Shown here piece after piece: positions 7,816 through 16,366 of a DNA stretch of 64,000 bases. The translations under genes and the position numbers were made by a program. The DNA lies in NCBI GenBank assembly GCA_964511495.1, contig CAZEFT010000001.1, positions 124,001 to 188,000 on the forward strand, in the 5' to 3' direction. Each line of letters begins with the position of its first letter. Positions within the stretch are counted from its first letter, which is position 1. Source of the stretch: Litorimonas sp964511495 (GTDB taxonomy: Bacteria; Pseudomonadota; Alphaproteobacteria; Caulobacterales; Maricaulaceae). Under the pieces are notes generated by a model, which was not told the DNA's origin, did not search any database, and was given only the letters and a program-made list of their open reading frames with translations.

Positions 7816-8682
7816 TCAAACTAGCTTATAAAGGTGAGCGAAATAGGCGTCTTCAAGCACGACTTCGTCTCTTTCGAAGCCAGGCGCGGGTTTTTCATCC
7901 GATAAAACCGACACAACCACACCGCCCGTCAAAAAACGTGATGACAGGAATGACTGTGAACGCTTCAAATCATCGACTTCGCTTTTTTCAACTTTTTTGC
8001 GCCAAACTTTGTCTTCAACTTTACTGATCAGCTTCTCAGGCGCTCCTCGCGCCACAATCTCACCGTCTCCCATGATTGCCATATCTGGGCACATATCGCG
8101 GACATCTTCGACAATGTGAGTTGAGAGCATAATAATTTTATCTTTGCCCGCCTCGTTAAGTAGATCCAAAAAGCGCTGACGCTCAAACGGGTCTAAGCCC
8201 GCCGTGGGTTCATCAACAATCAAGACTTTTGGGTCGCCCAATAAAGCCTGCGCAACGCCAAAGCGCTGACGCATCCCACCGGAATAGGTCGCAACAGAAG
8301 CGGTACGGTGCGTAATCAAGTTAACATTTTCCAGAAGCGCCATAATTTGCGCTTCGCGCTCTTTTTTATTGGTGACGCCTTTTAAAACGGCAATATGATC
8401 CAAAAGTGCAAGAGCGCTCATGCGCGGATAAACGCCAAAATCCTGAGGTAAATACCCCAATGTCGAGCGCATTTCCGAAGGGTTTTTGACAATATCAACA
8501 CCGTTTAACGTAATCGTACCCTCATCCGGTTTTTGGAGTGTCGCTAATGTGCGCATGAGTGTCGATTTACCAGCACCGTTCGGACCCAGCAGGCCGAACA
8601 ACCCAGGCTTGAGGTCGAGGCTGACATTTTTCAGCGCATGAACATCACCGAAGCGTTTATTGATCGCATTTATGGAGAGCAT
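7816..8682 (-). CDS. ABC transporter ATP-binding protein
   Basis: 288 residues of the ABC-2 exporter ATPase type (CcmA/DrrA-like). Walker A is GPNGAGKST near residue 35, the signature is YSGGMRQRFG, Walker B is VLIVDEPTAGLDP and the switch histidine is in STHIVED. A C-terminal extension of about 80 residues follows the nucleotide-binding domain. It directly precedes the permease-aminopeptidase gene on the same strand, so it must energise that permease. The gene is divergent from gspE across a 249-base gap. AAGG lies upstream of the ATG. Confidence 0.93.
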   Translation of the reverse strand: MLSINAINKRFGDVHALKNVSLDLKPGLFGLLGPNGAGKSTLMRTLATLQKPDEGTITLNGVDIVKNPSEMRSTLGYLPQDFGVYPRMSALALLDHIAVLKGVTNKKEREAQIMALLENVNLITHRTASVATYSGGMRQRFGVAQALLGDPKVLIVDEPTAGLDPFERQRFLDLLNEAGKDKIIMLSTHIVEDVRDMCPDMAIMGDGEIVARGAPEKLISKVEDKVWRKKVEKSEVDDLKRSQSFLSSRFLTGGVVVSVLSDEKPAPGFERDEVVLEDAYFAHLYKLV

Positions 8683-8931
8683 AATCTAACCTTGTCATAT
8701 AATTCCGCGTTAGTTTGGCCAACCCATAGATTTATTCTTATCGAAAAACAACGATTATTTATGTTTAACGATATGACTTTCGCCGTAAGATTGCGATGCA
8801 TTATAAAATTTGGGAAAACTGGTTGCGCCCATTTAGCCTAAGACATTACGCCTGCCCCATCATATACAAACTGAAAGGTCACAAAAACTTAAATCGCTTT
8901 TCTCGACAAACAGCTTATATAATAAGACGAT

Positions 8932-10422
8932 ATGGAAAAAAGCGCCTCAATACCGAAACTGGCTTACAATTTTGCCCGCACCCAAGGCGTTTTGGTGACA
9001 GAGGGGGAGAACGGTCTGCCCGTAATTCTGCATCGACCCCAAGCACAACCGGCCTCCTTACGCGAAGCAAGGCGCGCCGTAGGTCATCCTTTAGCAAAAA
9101 AAGAAGTCTCCCCTTCGGTTTTCGAAACGGCTCTGTCCAAAGCCTATGCGCAAAATGATCTCTCCAGCGCATCAGAAGATGCCATAGGCGGCGAAGACCT
9201 GAGCGCCTTGGCAGACGGCCTCCCGAAAACCTCTGACCTTCTTGATAATTCTGATGATGCGCCCGTTATTCGATTGATTAACGGCATTTTGCAGGAAGCC
9301 ATTCGTGCCCGAGCTTCTGATATTCATATTGAGCCTTATGAGCAAAGACTCTCAACCCGGTTTCGGATTGACGGCACATTACAGGAAAAATTGAGCCTCC
9401 CCGCCCGTTTGGCCCCTGTCTTGGTCAGTCGGGTCAAAGTTATGGCGCAATTGGACATTGCGCAAAAACGCGTTCCACAAGATGGGCGTTTTTCTTTGAA
9501 TTTGGGGCAACGTGCCATTGATGTGCGAGTCTCAACCCTGCCCTCTCGTCACGGCGAACGCCTCGTTATGCGGATTCTGGAAAAAGACAGCGCCCGTCTG
9601 GCTCTCCCGGAATTGGGCATGGACACGGCTATGCTCGGAGCTTTCAAAAACGCCTTAGCCCGACCCAATGGCATTATACTTGTCACCGGTCCTACAGGGT
9701 CAGGTAAAACAACTACACTTTACGGAGCGCTGTCTGAGCTCAATGACGGATCACGGAATATCCTCACAGTCGAAGACCCTGTGGAATATGCGCTTGACGG
9801 TATTGGACAGACACAAGTCAACGCCTCCATAGGAATGAGCTTCGCCGCAGGGTTAAGGGCGATATTAAGACAAGACCCTGACGTTGTGATGGTTGGCGAA
9901 ATTCGAGACCCTGAAACCGCAGAGATCGCGGTACAGGCCTCTTTGACCGGACATCTGGTTTTATCTACCGTCCATACGAATTCCGCCATTGCCGCCATTG
10001 CCCGCCTTCGGGATATGGGGGTGGAACCCTTCCTCTTGGCCAGCACGATTACCGCGCTCGTTGCTCAACGTTTGGTGCGGGAATTATGCCCAAGCTGTAA
10101 AATCCCCCATAAGATGACACAAGCCGAACGTGAAGAATTAGGTCTGACGCAAAAAACAGCAACGATTTATGCCCCAAAAGGCTGTTCAGACTGTCAAGAT
10201 ATTGGCTATCGCGGCCGTCTTGGTCTGTATGAAATGGTTGTGATGGATGACACATTGCGCGCCATGATTCATGAAGGAGCATCAGAAGCCGAAATGGGTG
10301 CCCACGCCTTTAAATCTCGACAAACCCTTTTACAAAGTGGCGCACAAGCCGTGTTAGACGGACAAACGACCCCAGAAGAAGTTTTGCGGGTGTGCAAAGC
10401 CAAAACGGCGGAGAGTCTCTAA
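8932..10422 (+). CDS. gspE: Type II secretion system ATPase GspE
   Basis: 496 residues. GspE is the cytoplasmic hexameric ATPase that drives pseudopilus assembly. Visible motifs are Walker A GPTGSGKTTT (Lys259), the Asp box ILTVEDPVEY, Walker B DPDVVMVGEIRD, the His box TGHLVLSTVHTN and a C-terminal zinc site made of CPSC and CSDC. The N-terminal part that docks on GspL is short but present. A perfect TATAAT at 8918-8923 ends only eight bases before the ATG and no ribosome binding site is visible, so the mRNA may be nearly leaderless. It is the first gene of gspEFGHIJKLM; gspF begins four bases after the stop. Confidence 0.96.
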   Translation: MEKSASIPKLAYNFARTQGVLVTEGENGLPVILHRPQAQPASLREARRAVGHPLAKKEVSPSVFETALSKAYAQNDLSSASEDAIGGEDLSALADGLPKTSDLLDNSDDAPVIRLINGILQEAIRARASDIHIEPYEQRLSTRFRIDGTLQEKLSLPARLAPVLVSRVKVMAQLDIAQKRVPQDGRFSLNLGQRAIDVRVSTLPSRHGERLVMRILEKDSARLALPELGMDTAMLGAFKNALARPNGIILVTGPTGSGKTTTLYGALSELNDGSRNILTVEDPVEYALDGIGQTQVNASIGMSFAAGLRAILRQDPDVVMVGEIRDPETAEIAVQASLTGHLVLSTVHTNSAIAAIARLRDMGVEPFLLASTITALVAQRLVRELCPSCKIPHKMTQAEREELGLTQKTATIYAPKGCSDCQDIGYRGRLGLYEMVVMDDTLRAMIHEGASEAEMGAHAFKSRQTLLQSGAQAVLDGQTTPEEVLRVCKAKTAESL

Positions 10423-10425
10423 GCG

Positions 10426-11646
10426 ATGGAGGCTTATGACTACGCCGCGATTGATGCCAATGGCAAACGCCAACGCGGCACAGTTATGGCCGTCTCGTCT
10501 CGGGATGCGCGCGATATGTTGCGAGCCCGTTCGCTCACGCCGATTGATTTAAATCGCAGTCGGAAAAAAGCCGCCAAGACAGCAGATAATTCGCAAAGCG
10601 TTTTTTCAGCACGCATCAAATTAAAAGACTTAACCCGCGCGACACGGCAAATGGCCATTTTAATCAACGCTTCTACGCCTGTTGAAGATGCTTTACGTGT
10701 CACAGGCCTTCAATTTGAAGGCTCCCCTATGCGGGAAGTCATTCTTTCCGTGCGATCACAAGTCATGGAAGGGCTGAAGCTCTCAGATGCACTGCGCAGC
10801 CAGCCACAAGCCTTTGACGACCTTTATGTCGCTATGGTGGCGTCAGGGGAAACATCGGGGCGTCTGGCCTCAGTTTTGGAAAGACTGGCGGATGATTTGG
10901 AAGCAGCACAAGCCATAAGACGCAAGATTGTGGGCGCAACGGTTTACCCGATCGTGCTAAGCCTCGTCGCCATCGGGGTTATCACGCTGATGATGGTTTT
11001 AGTCGTTCCAAAAGTCGTCACGCAGTTTGATAGTTTCGGACAGGAACTCCCGCCCCTGACAAAATTTGCAATCGCTTTATCCGACGTTTTCAAAACCTAT
11101 GGGCTTTGGGCGTTCTTGGGCCTTGTCGTTTTTTTTGTCGTGATGAAGTTCGTTCTCGCCAGACCCAAGCCACGTTATGTCTGGGATGGTTGGAAACTAA
11201 AAATGCCATTATTAGGAGCGATAACAAGGGACTTGAATGCGGCTCGTTTTTCGCGAACCATGGCAGGCCTCATCAGCGCAGGTACGCCCGCCCTCACAGC
11301 TTTGGAAACATCCCGTCACACATTGAAAAATATGGTGATGCGCGAAGCGGTAGTCGATGCAGCCAGCCGTGTTAGGGAAGGCGCCCCGATAAGCCGCTCT
11401 TTGGAAAAAACGGGGGTCTTTCCAAGTCTTGTGACCCATATGGTAGCGGGCGGCGAAGCTAGCGGGGACACAGGCGAAATGTTCGGGCGTTCTGCTGATT
11501 ATTTGGAAAATGAGTTTGAGGCCAAAAGTTCAATTTTCCTGACCTTATTAGAACCAATGATTATCATACTGTTGGCGGGCGTTGTATTACTCATTGTTGC
11601 CGCTATTTTCTTACCCATCTTACAATTAAACACTGCCGCGTTTTAG
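10426..11646 (+). CDS. gspF: Type II secretion inner-membrane platform protein GspF
   Basis: 406 residues with two repeated GspF cytoplasmic domains: the first at about residues 65-190 (DLTRATRQMAILINASTPVEDAL), the second at about 270-390 (FSRTMAGLISAGTPALTALETS). Transmembrane segments occur near residues 170-195, 220-245 and 378-402. GspF is the polytopic platform protein that interacts with GspE and GspL during pilin extraction. It starts four bases after gspE in the same operon. The N-terminus (YDYAAIDANGKRQRGTV) matches the family start. Confidence 0.95.
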   Translation: MEAYDYAAIDANGKRQRGTVMAVSSRDARDMLRARSLTPIDLNRSRKKAAKTADNSQSVFSARIKLKDLTRATRQMAILINASTPVEDALRVTGLQFEGSPMREVILSVRSQVMEGLKLSDALRSQPQAFDDLYVAMVASGETSGRLASVLERLADDLEAAQAIRRKIVGATVYPIVLSLVAIGVITLMMVLVVPKVVTQFDSFGQELPPLTKFAIALSDVFKTYGLWAFLGLVVFFVVMKFVLARPKPRYVWDGWKLKMPLLGAITRDLNAARFSRTMAGLISAGTPALTALETSRHTLKNMVMREAVVDAASRVREGAPISRSLEKTGVFPSLVTHMVAGGEASGDTGEMFGRSADYLENEFEAKSSIFLTLLEPMIIILLAGVVLLIVAAIFLPILQLNTAAF

Positions 11647-11655
11647 GAAGAGTTC

Positions 11656-12135
11656 ATGTCAAATCATCATAACGAAAACCAAACCGATCTATGTGTGAAG
11701 GAAGACCCTTTGGAGCACGATAAGGAGGCGGGCTTTACGTTGGTTGAGGTCATGGTGACTTTGGTCATTATTGGCCTTTTGACGACGTTTGTCGTCATGA
11801 ATGTTCTACCCGTCCAAGATAGGGCCCTGACCCAAAAAGCGAAGGGTGATATCAAACAATTTGAACTGGCCTTGGAACAATATCGATTGGACATGTTTGA
11901 TTATCCCGACCAAGCTGTTGGCCTACAAGCTTTGGTGACACGCCCCTCTGACGCGGATGAAGCCCGCTATCGTCCCGGGGGTTACATCAAAGTCTTGGAG
12001 AAAGATCCTTGGGGAAATGAATATGGTTACCGCTATCCAGGAGAACATGGCGTGATTGATGTCTTCTCTTACGGTTCTGATGGTGAGCCGGGCGGAGAAG
12101 GCACCGCCGCCGATATTACGAATTGGGAGCGTTAG
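11656..12135 (+). CDS. gspG: Type II secretion major pseudopilin GspG
   Basis: 159 residues. The prepilin peptidase site is KEAG/FTLVEVMV with cleavage after Gly26 and the conserved Glu at mature position 5, followed by a hydrophobic helix to about residue 47. The C-terminal globular domain has the YRLDMFDYPDQ segment, the calcium-loop type LEKDPWGNEYGYRYPGEHG and the acidic end typical of GspG. The 26-residue leader is longer than usual, but AGGAAG precedes the ATG at a good distance. GspG is the main subunit of the pseudopilus in the periplasm. Confidence 0.95.
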   Translation: MSNHHNENQTDLCVKEDPLEHDKEAGFTLVEVMVTLVIIGLLTTFVVMNVLPVQDRALTQKAKGDIKQFELALEQYRLDMFDYPDQAVGLQALVTRPSDADEARYRPGGYIKVLEKDPWGNEYGYRYPGEHGVIDVFSYGSDGEPGGEGTAADITNWER

Positions 12136-12159
12136 AACAACGCTCACTAGGGGACTCAC

Positions 12160-12675
12160 GTGTCATTCCTTTATACACCTGAAACTAAACAACCGTCTAA
12201 AGCTAACGGTTTAAAAGCTGATACAGAAGCCGGATTTACGCTGATCGAAATTCTCAGCGTCCTTGTCATAATCGGTCTTTTAACAGGCTTGGTCGTCGTA
12301 ACCCTCCCCCAGTCTAAATCTGAGACAGAAATTCAGGCGCGAAACTTGGTCACGCAATTAAATGCTTTGTCGCAGGACGGATTAATCAGTGGAGAAATTA
12401 GGAGTTTTGGCGTGTCCGAAACAGGCTATGCGCTTTACCGTTATGACGGTGAAGTGTTCGTCACCGCAAAGACGGCGGATTGGGCAACTGCTCTGGAGCC
12501 TGCACTCCAACGCGAGGGGGTGAAAGTCAAATTACCGGAAGAGCTCTCTCCACAAATCCTATTTGAACCCACTCAAATCAGCACGCCTTTCAGCTTGGCC
12601 TTATCAGGGCCTAAGGCCTCTTTCGAGTTAAGCTCAAAAGGTGATGGCCGCATTATTTTGGTTAAAACGGAATGA
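12160..12675 (+). CDS. gspH: Type II secretion minor pseudopilin GspH
   Basis: 171 residues. The leader ends EAG/FTLIEILSVLVIIGLL with cleavage after Gly25 and Glu at mature position 5; the rest is a beta-rich domain of the GspH/FimT kind. GspH joins the pseudopilus below the tip complex. It follows gspG by 24 bases and overlaps gspI by four bases. The assignment as H rather than another minor pseudopilin rests on the order in the operon and the domain length. Confidence 0.87.
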   Translation: MSFLYTPETKQPSKANGLKADTEAGFTLIEILSVLVIIGLLTGLVVVTLPQSKSETEIQARNLVTQLNALSQDGLISGEIRSFGVSETGYALYRYDGEVFVTAKTADWATALEPALQREGVKVKLPEELSPQILFEPTQISTPFSLALSGPKASFELSSKGDGRIILVKTE

Positions 12676-13064
12676 CGCGCTTTCGCACACTCATACGGAG
12701 CGACGAAAGCGGTTTCACGCTTGTTGAAGTTCTCGTCAGCCTCGTCATTTTTTCCGTTGCGATACTGGGATTGACGCAAGCCGGCACGCAAACTGTGGCA
12801 ACCCTTAATCAATTAGAACAACGCACTTACGCTTCTATCATCGCTGATAATCAACTAGCCTTAGCGCGTTTAAGGACAGAGACGACGTCTTCGCAAACTC
12901 AAAGTGGTCAAGCCCAATCGGGCGGACGAGATTTTGAATATCGCATTCGACGTCTCGAAACCGAAGTTGAGAACTTCTTTGAATTAGTGGTGAGCGTGAA
13001 CGCGGTCGATAGCGAGCAAATCCTTATTGAGCGCCGCGCATTTGTAACGAAGTCGGGCTCATGA
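12672..13064 (+). CDS. gspI: Type II secretion minor pseudopilin GspI
   Basis: 130 residues, a short pseudopilin. The leader is ESG/FTLVEVLVSLVIFSVAILG with cleavage after Gly14. The motif at the N-terminus and small size match GspI, which starts the tip complex with GspJ and GspK. It overlaps gspH by four bases (ATGA) and gspJ by four bases, which suggests translational coupling. A Gln/Ser/Thr-rich stretch at residues 72-85 (TSSQTQSGQAQSGG) forms a low-complexity loop. Confidence 0.87.
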   Translation: MTRFRTLIRSDESGFTLVEVLVSLVIFSVAILGLTQAGTQTVATLNQLEQRTYASIIADNQLALARLRTETTSSQTQSGQAQSGGRDFEYRIRRLETEVENFFELVVSVNAVDSEQILIERRAFVTKSGS

Positions 13065-13690
13065 CAAAGAAACTGACGAGACAGGTGATAACGCCCTCAC
13101 ACAAAGAAGCGGGCTTCACACTGATTGAAATGCTTGTCAGCCTGTTTATCTTTTCACTGATTTCTGTCGGGACTATGGCTGTAATGGGTAGCAGTCTCTC
13201 TATGCGAGATCGCGTTAATCAAGGCATGGACGACCTGACACAATTACAAACCTCGCGCGCCATTATGCGGGCTGATTTTGAGCGCATTTCTTTATCCAAA
13301 CGTCGGGACGTTCTGGGTAGTTTTGATCCCTATGTATTAACAACAGATACGCAAGCCCTTGTGAGTTTTACACGGCTGGGACGTGAAAATCCGGGTGGGT
13401 TAGAAGCCAGAGGAGATGCTGCGCGTGTCGATTATATTTTCCGAAATGATCAATTAGTTCGTCAAAGTTGGAGCAGTGATAATCCGACTGTTACTGCCAA
13501 ACCGAACGAAACGGTTCTGTTTGAAGATCTCGATACGGTTCTCTTGGAATTTATATCAGAAGACCTCGTTCCCGTAAGTCGACTCGCAGTTTTGGCGGAT
13601 AATTCAAATCCGCTACCTGGCGTCATTCGTTTCACATTGACCGATAAGAAAAACCTGACGACAACCCATATATTCGAGCTTCGTGGATGA
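13061..13690 (+). CDS. gspJ: Type II secretion minor pseudopilin GspJ
   Basis: 209 residues. The leader KEAG/FTLIEMLVSLFIFSLISVG is cut after Gly18, with Glu at mature position 5. The globular domain includes the YIFRNDQLVRQSW segment, typical of GspJ, and the LFEDLDTVLLEFI strand. It forms the tip complex with GspI and GspK. It overlaps both neighbours by four bases. Confidence 0.9.
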   Translation: MTKKLTRQVITPSHKEAGFTLIEMLVSLFIFSLISVGTMAVMGSSLSMRDRVNQGMDDLTQLQTSRAIMRADFERISLSKRRDVLGSFDPYVLTTDTQALVSFTRLGRENPGGLEARGDAARVDYIFRNDQLVRQSWSSDNPTVTAKPNETVLFEDLDTVLLEFISEDLVPVSRLAVLADNSNPLPGVIRFTLTDKKNLTTTHIFELRG

Positions 13691-14802
13691 GCCGAAGCTT
13701 GCAGAAAAAGAAATCCGTAGAGGATAGAGTTGAGGTTTCTGACAAAGAAACAGGGGCCGTCTTACTCACGACATTATTAGTCATGGCGATTATGGCGGCC
13801 CTTGCTGTCGCGATTATGGATGATGTCCGTTTAGCTCTGAAACGCACAGCCAATATATCAGATTATGCCCAAGCCGACTGGTATGTCCACGGTGCCGAAG
13901 ATTATGTCGGGAATGTTTTAGGGGATGCCCTCATTTCCGTTGAAGCTGGAGACCGCAGTCAAATTTTGGAACAGCTTAGCCCCATCATTTTGCCCATTGA
14001 TGATGGCTTCATGCAAATTAATGTAAGCGATGGTTCGCATTGTTTTAATCTCAACAGCCTTACTACCCGCGAAGCTGGACAAGCCAGCGATATCGCCGTT
14101 GCACAATTTGTTTCCTTGATTGAGATGTTGGACATACCCTCAAATGACGCAGATCGTCTGGTAGCGCGTATTGTGGACTGGATTGACTCTGACAGCCAAA
14201 GCCGGCCGGGCGGGGCGGAAGACGGCCACTATTTACGACGCACCCCACCCATTCGAACGGCCAACACGCCATTAAAATCAGTCATGGAATTACGCGCGAT
14301 CGACGGAATGACAGCAGATATTTATGCGGCTCTCAGACCTTGGGTTTGTATCGCAGAGCCTTACAGCCTGAACATCTTCAACTTAGATACAGCCCAAATA
14401 TGGCACGCTCCGATATTGGCCACCTATCTGGGCGGTGAAGAGCAATTGTCTTTGGCCGTACAGATTATTCAGGAGCGTCCCCCAGAAGGTTATGGGGATT
14501 TCAAAAACTTACAATCCAGTCCGGCTTTGACCGCCTTGGGTGACGGAAAAGACAGCCCGTTAAAATCTGACCTCTGGAGCGAAGACTTGATCAAATTTAG
14601 TCCACCCTCTCTATGGGTTGAGTTATCCTTACAATATCGCAATGTGCAAAGATCACGCAGCTTTCATTTTACGGGACTGGACAGGGACAACCTTCTTCTG
14701 ACATATCGGGGTTGGGGTAAGGAAAGTTTCAAACCGGACCTCGACCCAGATGGCCACAATGAAACCGATGCGGCCCTATTAAATGAGGACAGAAACCCCT
14801 GA
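13687..14802 (+). CDS. gspK: Type II secretion minor pseudopilin GspK
   Basis: 371 residues, the large pseudopilin that caps the tip. The leader is ETG/AVLLTTLLVMAIMAALAV with cleavage after Gly23; as in other GspK proteins the mature position 5 is not Glu (here Thr28). The family blocks CFNLNSL, IVDWIDSD and the long alpha domain (SVMELRAIDGM, followed by TADIYAALRPW) are present. The stop codon overlaps the gspL start by one base (TGATG). Confidence 0.93.
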   Translation: MSRSLQKKKSVEDRVEVSDKETGAVLLTTLLVMAIMAALAVAIMDDVRLALKRTANISDYAQADWYVHGAEDYVGNVLGDALISVEAGDRSQILEQLSPIILPIDDGFMQINVSDGSHCFNLNSLTTREAGQASDIAVAQFVSLIEMLDIPSNDADRLVARIVDWIDSDSQSRPGGAEDGHYLRRTPPIRTANTPLKSVMELRAIDGMTADIYAALRPWVCIAEPYSLNIFNLDTAQIWHAPILATYLGGEEQLSLAVQIIQERPPEGYGDFKNLQSSPALTALGDGKDSPLKSDLWSEDLIKFSPPSLWVELSLQYRNVQRSRSFHFTGLDRDNLLLTYRGWGKESFKPDLDPDGHNETDAALLNEDRNP

Positions 14803-15881
14803 TGCGCGAGTCACTTATCCTCATAATGCCGGTACAAGCCGATATGCCCATTGTCTGGGCTCATTGGGATGGCGAGACTGTGGCTGAAACGGGTCAAACT
14901 TTGATCACCGATATACATGCCCTCTCAGACCGTGCATTACCTGTCATAGGCGTGATTCCGGGCCAAGAGGTGAAAACTCTCCCTCATAGCCTGCCCAAAA
15001 TGAACAAAAGAGAACGACGAAAGGCAGTTTTGTTTTCAATCGAAGACCAAATGTCTTCCCCACTCGATACGCTTCACGCGGCCCTAGGTGAAGGCGAGAC
15101 CTCAACCGTTTCAGTCATCAGTCAAGATTATATTGAAGGGGCGATAAAGTGGGCCGAAGAGTCGGGCCTGTCATTAAAATATCTCCTGCCTGATTATCAA
15201 GCTCTCGCACAACTGAAAGACCAACTCATTGATTTAGGAGATCGTATGGTTTCCCCCGGCATGATGGGGCATGCTCTGGACTCGGACTGGTTTGACGGCG
15301 ATGCCGTGAGTGTGGATCAAAAGAGCCTTTTCACAGCGATTGCAAATAATGCTGCTGAAGCAACTAACCTTCTCCAAGGGGACTATGCACCTACAACATC
15401 CTTGCGCGGAGGCCGAACACTTTGGATGCAAGTGGGCGCGATGGCCGCCTGTTTGGGTTTGGCTTTTTTAGCAGTTCAAGGCTTACAAGCGCGGGCGGTT
15501 AAAGCTCAAGCCGACAATCTTCGCGCAGAAACGGCAGCGCTTTACGCGAAAGAAACAGGACAAGTCGCACCGTCAAATCCTGCTCGCGCTGTTGCCCAAG
15601 CCAAGAAAAACGGAACCATTACACCGACTGAGTTTCTCACACTGAGCGACATCGCTTTCCGGGCAATAGGCGAATTTGATGATGTCAGGATTGAACGGAT
15701 TACCTTTCAAGACAGTCGTGGGGAATTGCAACTACGCTTAATCTATCCAAGCTTTGAGCGCGCGGAAGACGTAAACCGCGCCATGCAAGCCGCCGGGGGT
15801 AACTTTATTCCGGGGGGTGTCAGAGAGCAGAGCGGGCGCTTTATTGGCGAAGCCGTATTGAAACTTGGAGGGGCCAGTTAA
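14802..15881 (+). CDS. gspL: Type II secretion protein GspL
   Basis: 359 residues. The cytoplasmic actin-like domain covers about residues 1-200 and includes the LPKMNKRERRKAVLFSIEDQ segment; a single membrane helix lies near residues 207-225 (MQVGAMAACLGLAFLAVQG), and a periplasmic ferredoxin-like domain follows. GspL links GspE to GspM and the membrane platform. It overlaps gspK and gspM by one base each, so the three are translationally coupled. The sequence is divergent, and order plus topology carry much of the assignment. Confidence 0.87.
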   Translation: MRESLILIMPVQADMPIVWAHWDGETVAETGQTLITDIHALSDRALPVIGVIPGQEVKTLPHSLPKMNKRERRKAVLFSIEDQMSSPLDTLHAALGEGETSTVSVISQDYIEGAIKWAEESGLSLKYLLPDYQALAQLKDQLIDLGDRMVSPGMMGHALDSDWFDGDAVSVDQKSLFTAIANNAAEATNLLQGDYAPTTSLRGGRTLWMQVGAMAACLGLAFLAVQGLQARAVKAQADNLRAETAALYAKETGQVAPSNPARAVAQAKKNGTITPTEFLTLSDIAFRAIGEFDDVRIERITFQDSRGELQLRLIYPSFERAEDVNRAMQAAGGNFIPGGVREQSGRFIGEAVLKLGGAS

Positions 15882-16351
15882 TGCTTTCCTCCCTTCAGAC
15901 AGTTTGGAATGAACGCGAACCCCGCGAGCAAATACTGCTCGCCATTATGGGGGCCTTGCTCGGTATATTCATCCTTTGGCAGTTTCTTCTTACTCCCGTT
16001 TTTGAGGCCAAATCAGATGCTAAAGCAGCACTCGTCACAGCAGAACGGGATTACGTTGCCGTTGCCAGAGCCCTGCCGCAACTCTCCGCACCACAAACGC
16101 TTTCGGGTCAACCATTCTCACAAGCCATTTTAATTGAAACCGCCCGTAAGTGGGGTCTCAATCCGTCTCGCGTTCAACCGGATGGCAATCGGAGTCTTTC
16201 CGTTTGGATTGATACAAAGGATACGCAGGCACTTTATGGTCTTTTGACGGATGTGATTACTAAAAACGGCGCAAAATTATCACGCGCCTCTATAGCGACG
16301 ACAGCAGATCAAAATCTGACAGCGCAACTCACCTTCACGCTCGCCAATTAA
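15881..16351 (+). CDS. gspM: Type II secretion protein GspM
   Basis: 156 residues with a short cytoplasmic N-terminus (EREPREQILL), one membrane helix at about residues 20-38 and a periplasmic domain with a predicted ferredoxin-like fold. GspM binds GspL and stabilises the inner-membrane platform. It is the last gene of the operon; gspN is absent and the convergent ada gene ends 15 bases further on. A weak stem with arms near 16351-16369 may help end transcription, but it has no T-run. Confidence 0.85.
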   Translation: MLSSLQTVWNEREPREQILLAIMGALLGIFILWQFLLTPVFEAKSDAKAALVTAERDYVAVARALPQLSAPQTLSGQPFSQAILIETARKWGLNPSRVQPDGNRSLSVWIDTKDTQALYGLLTDVITKNGAKLSRASIATTADQNLTAQLTFTLAN

Positions 16352-16366
16352 TTCCACCTTCGTGAA

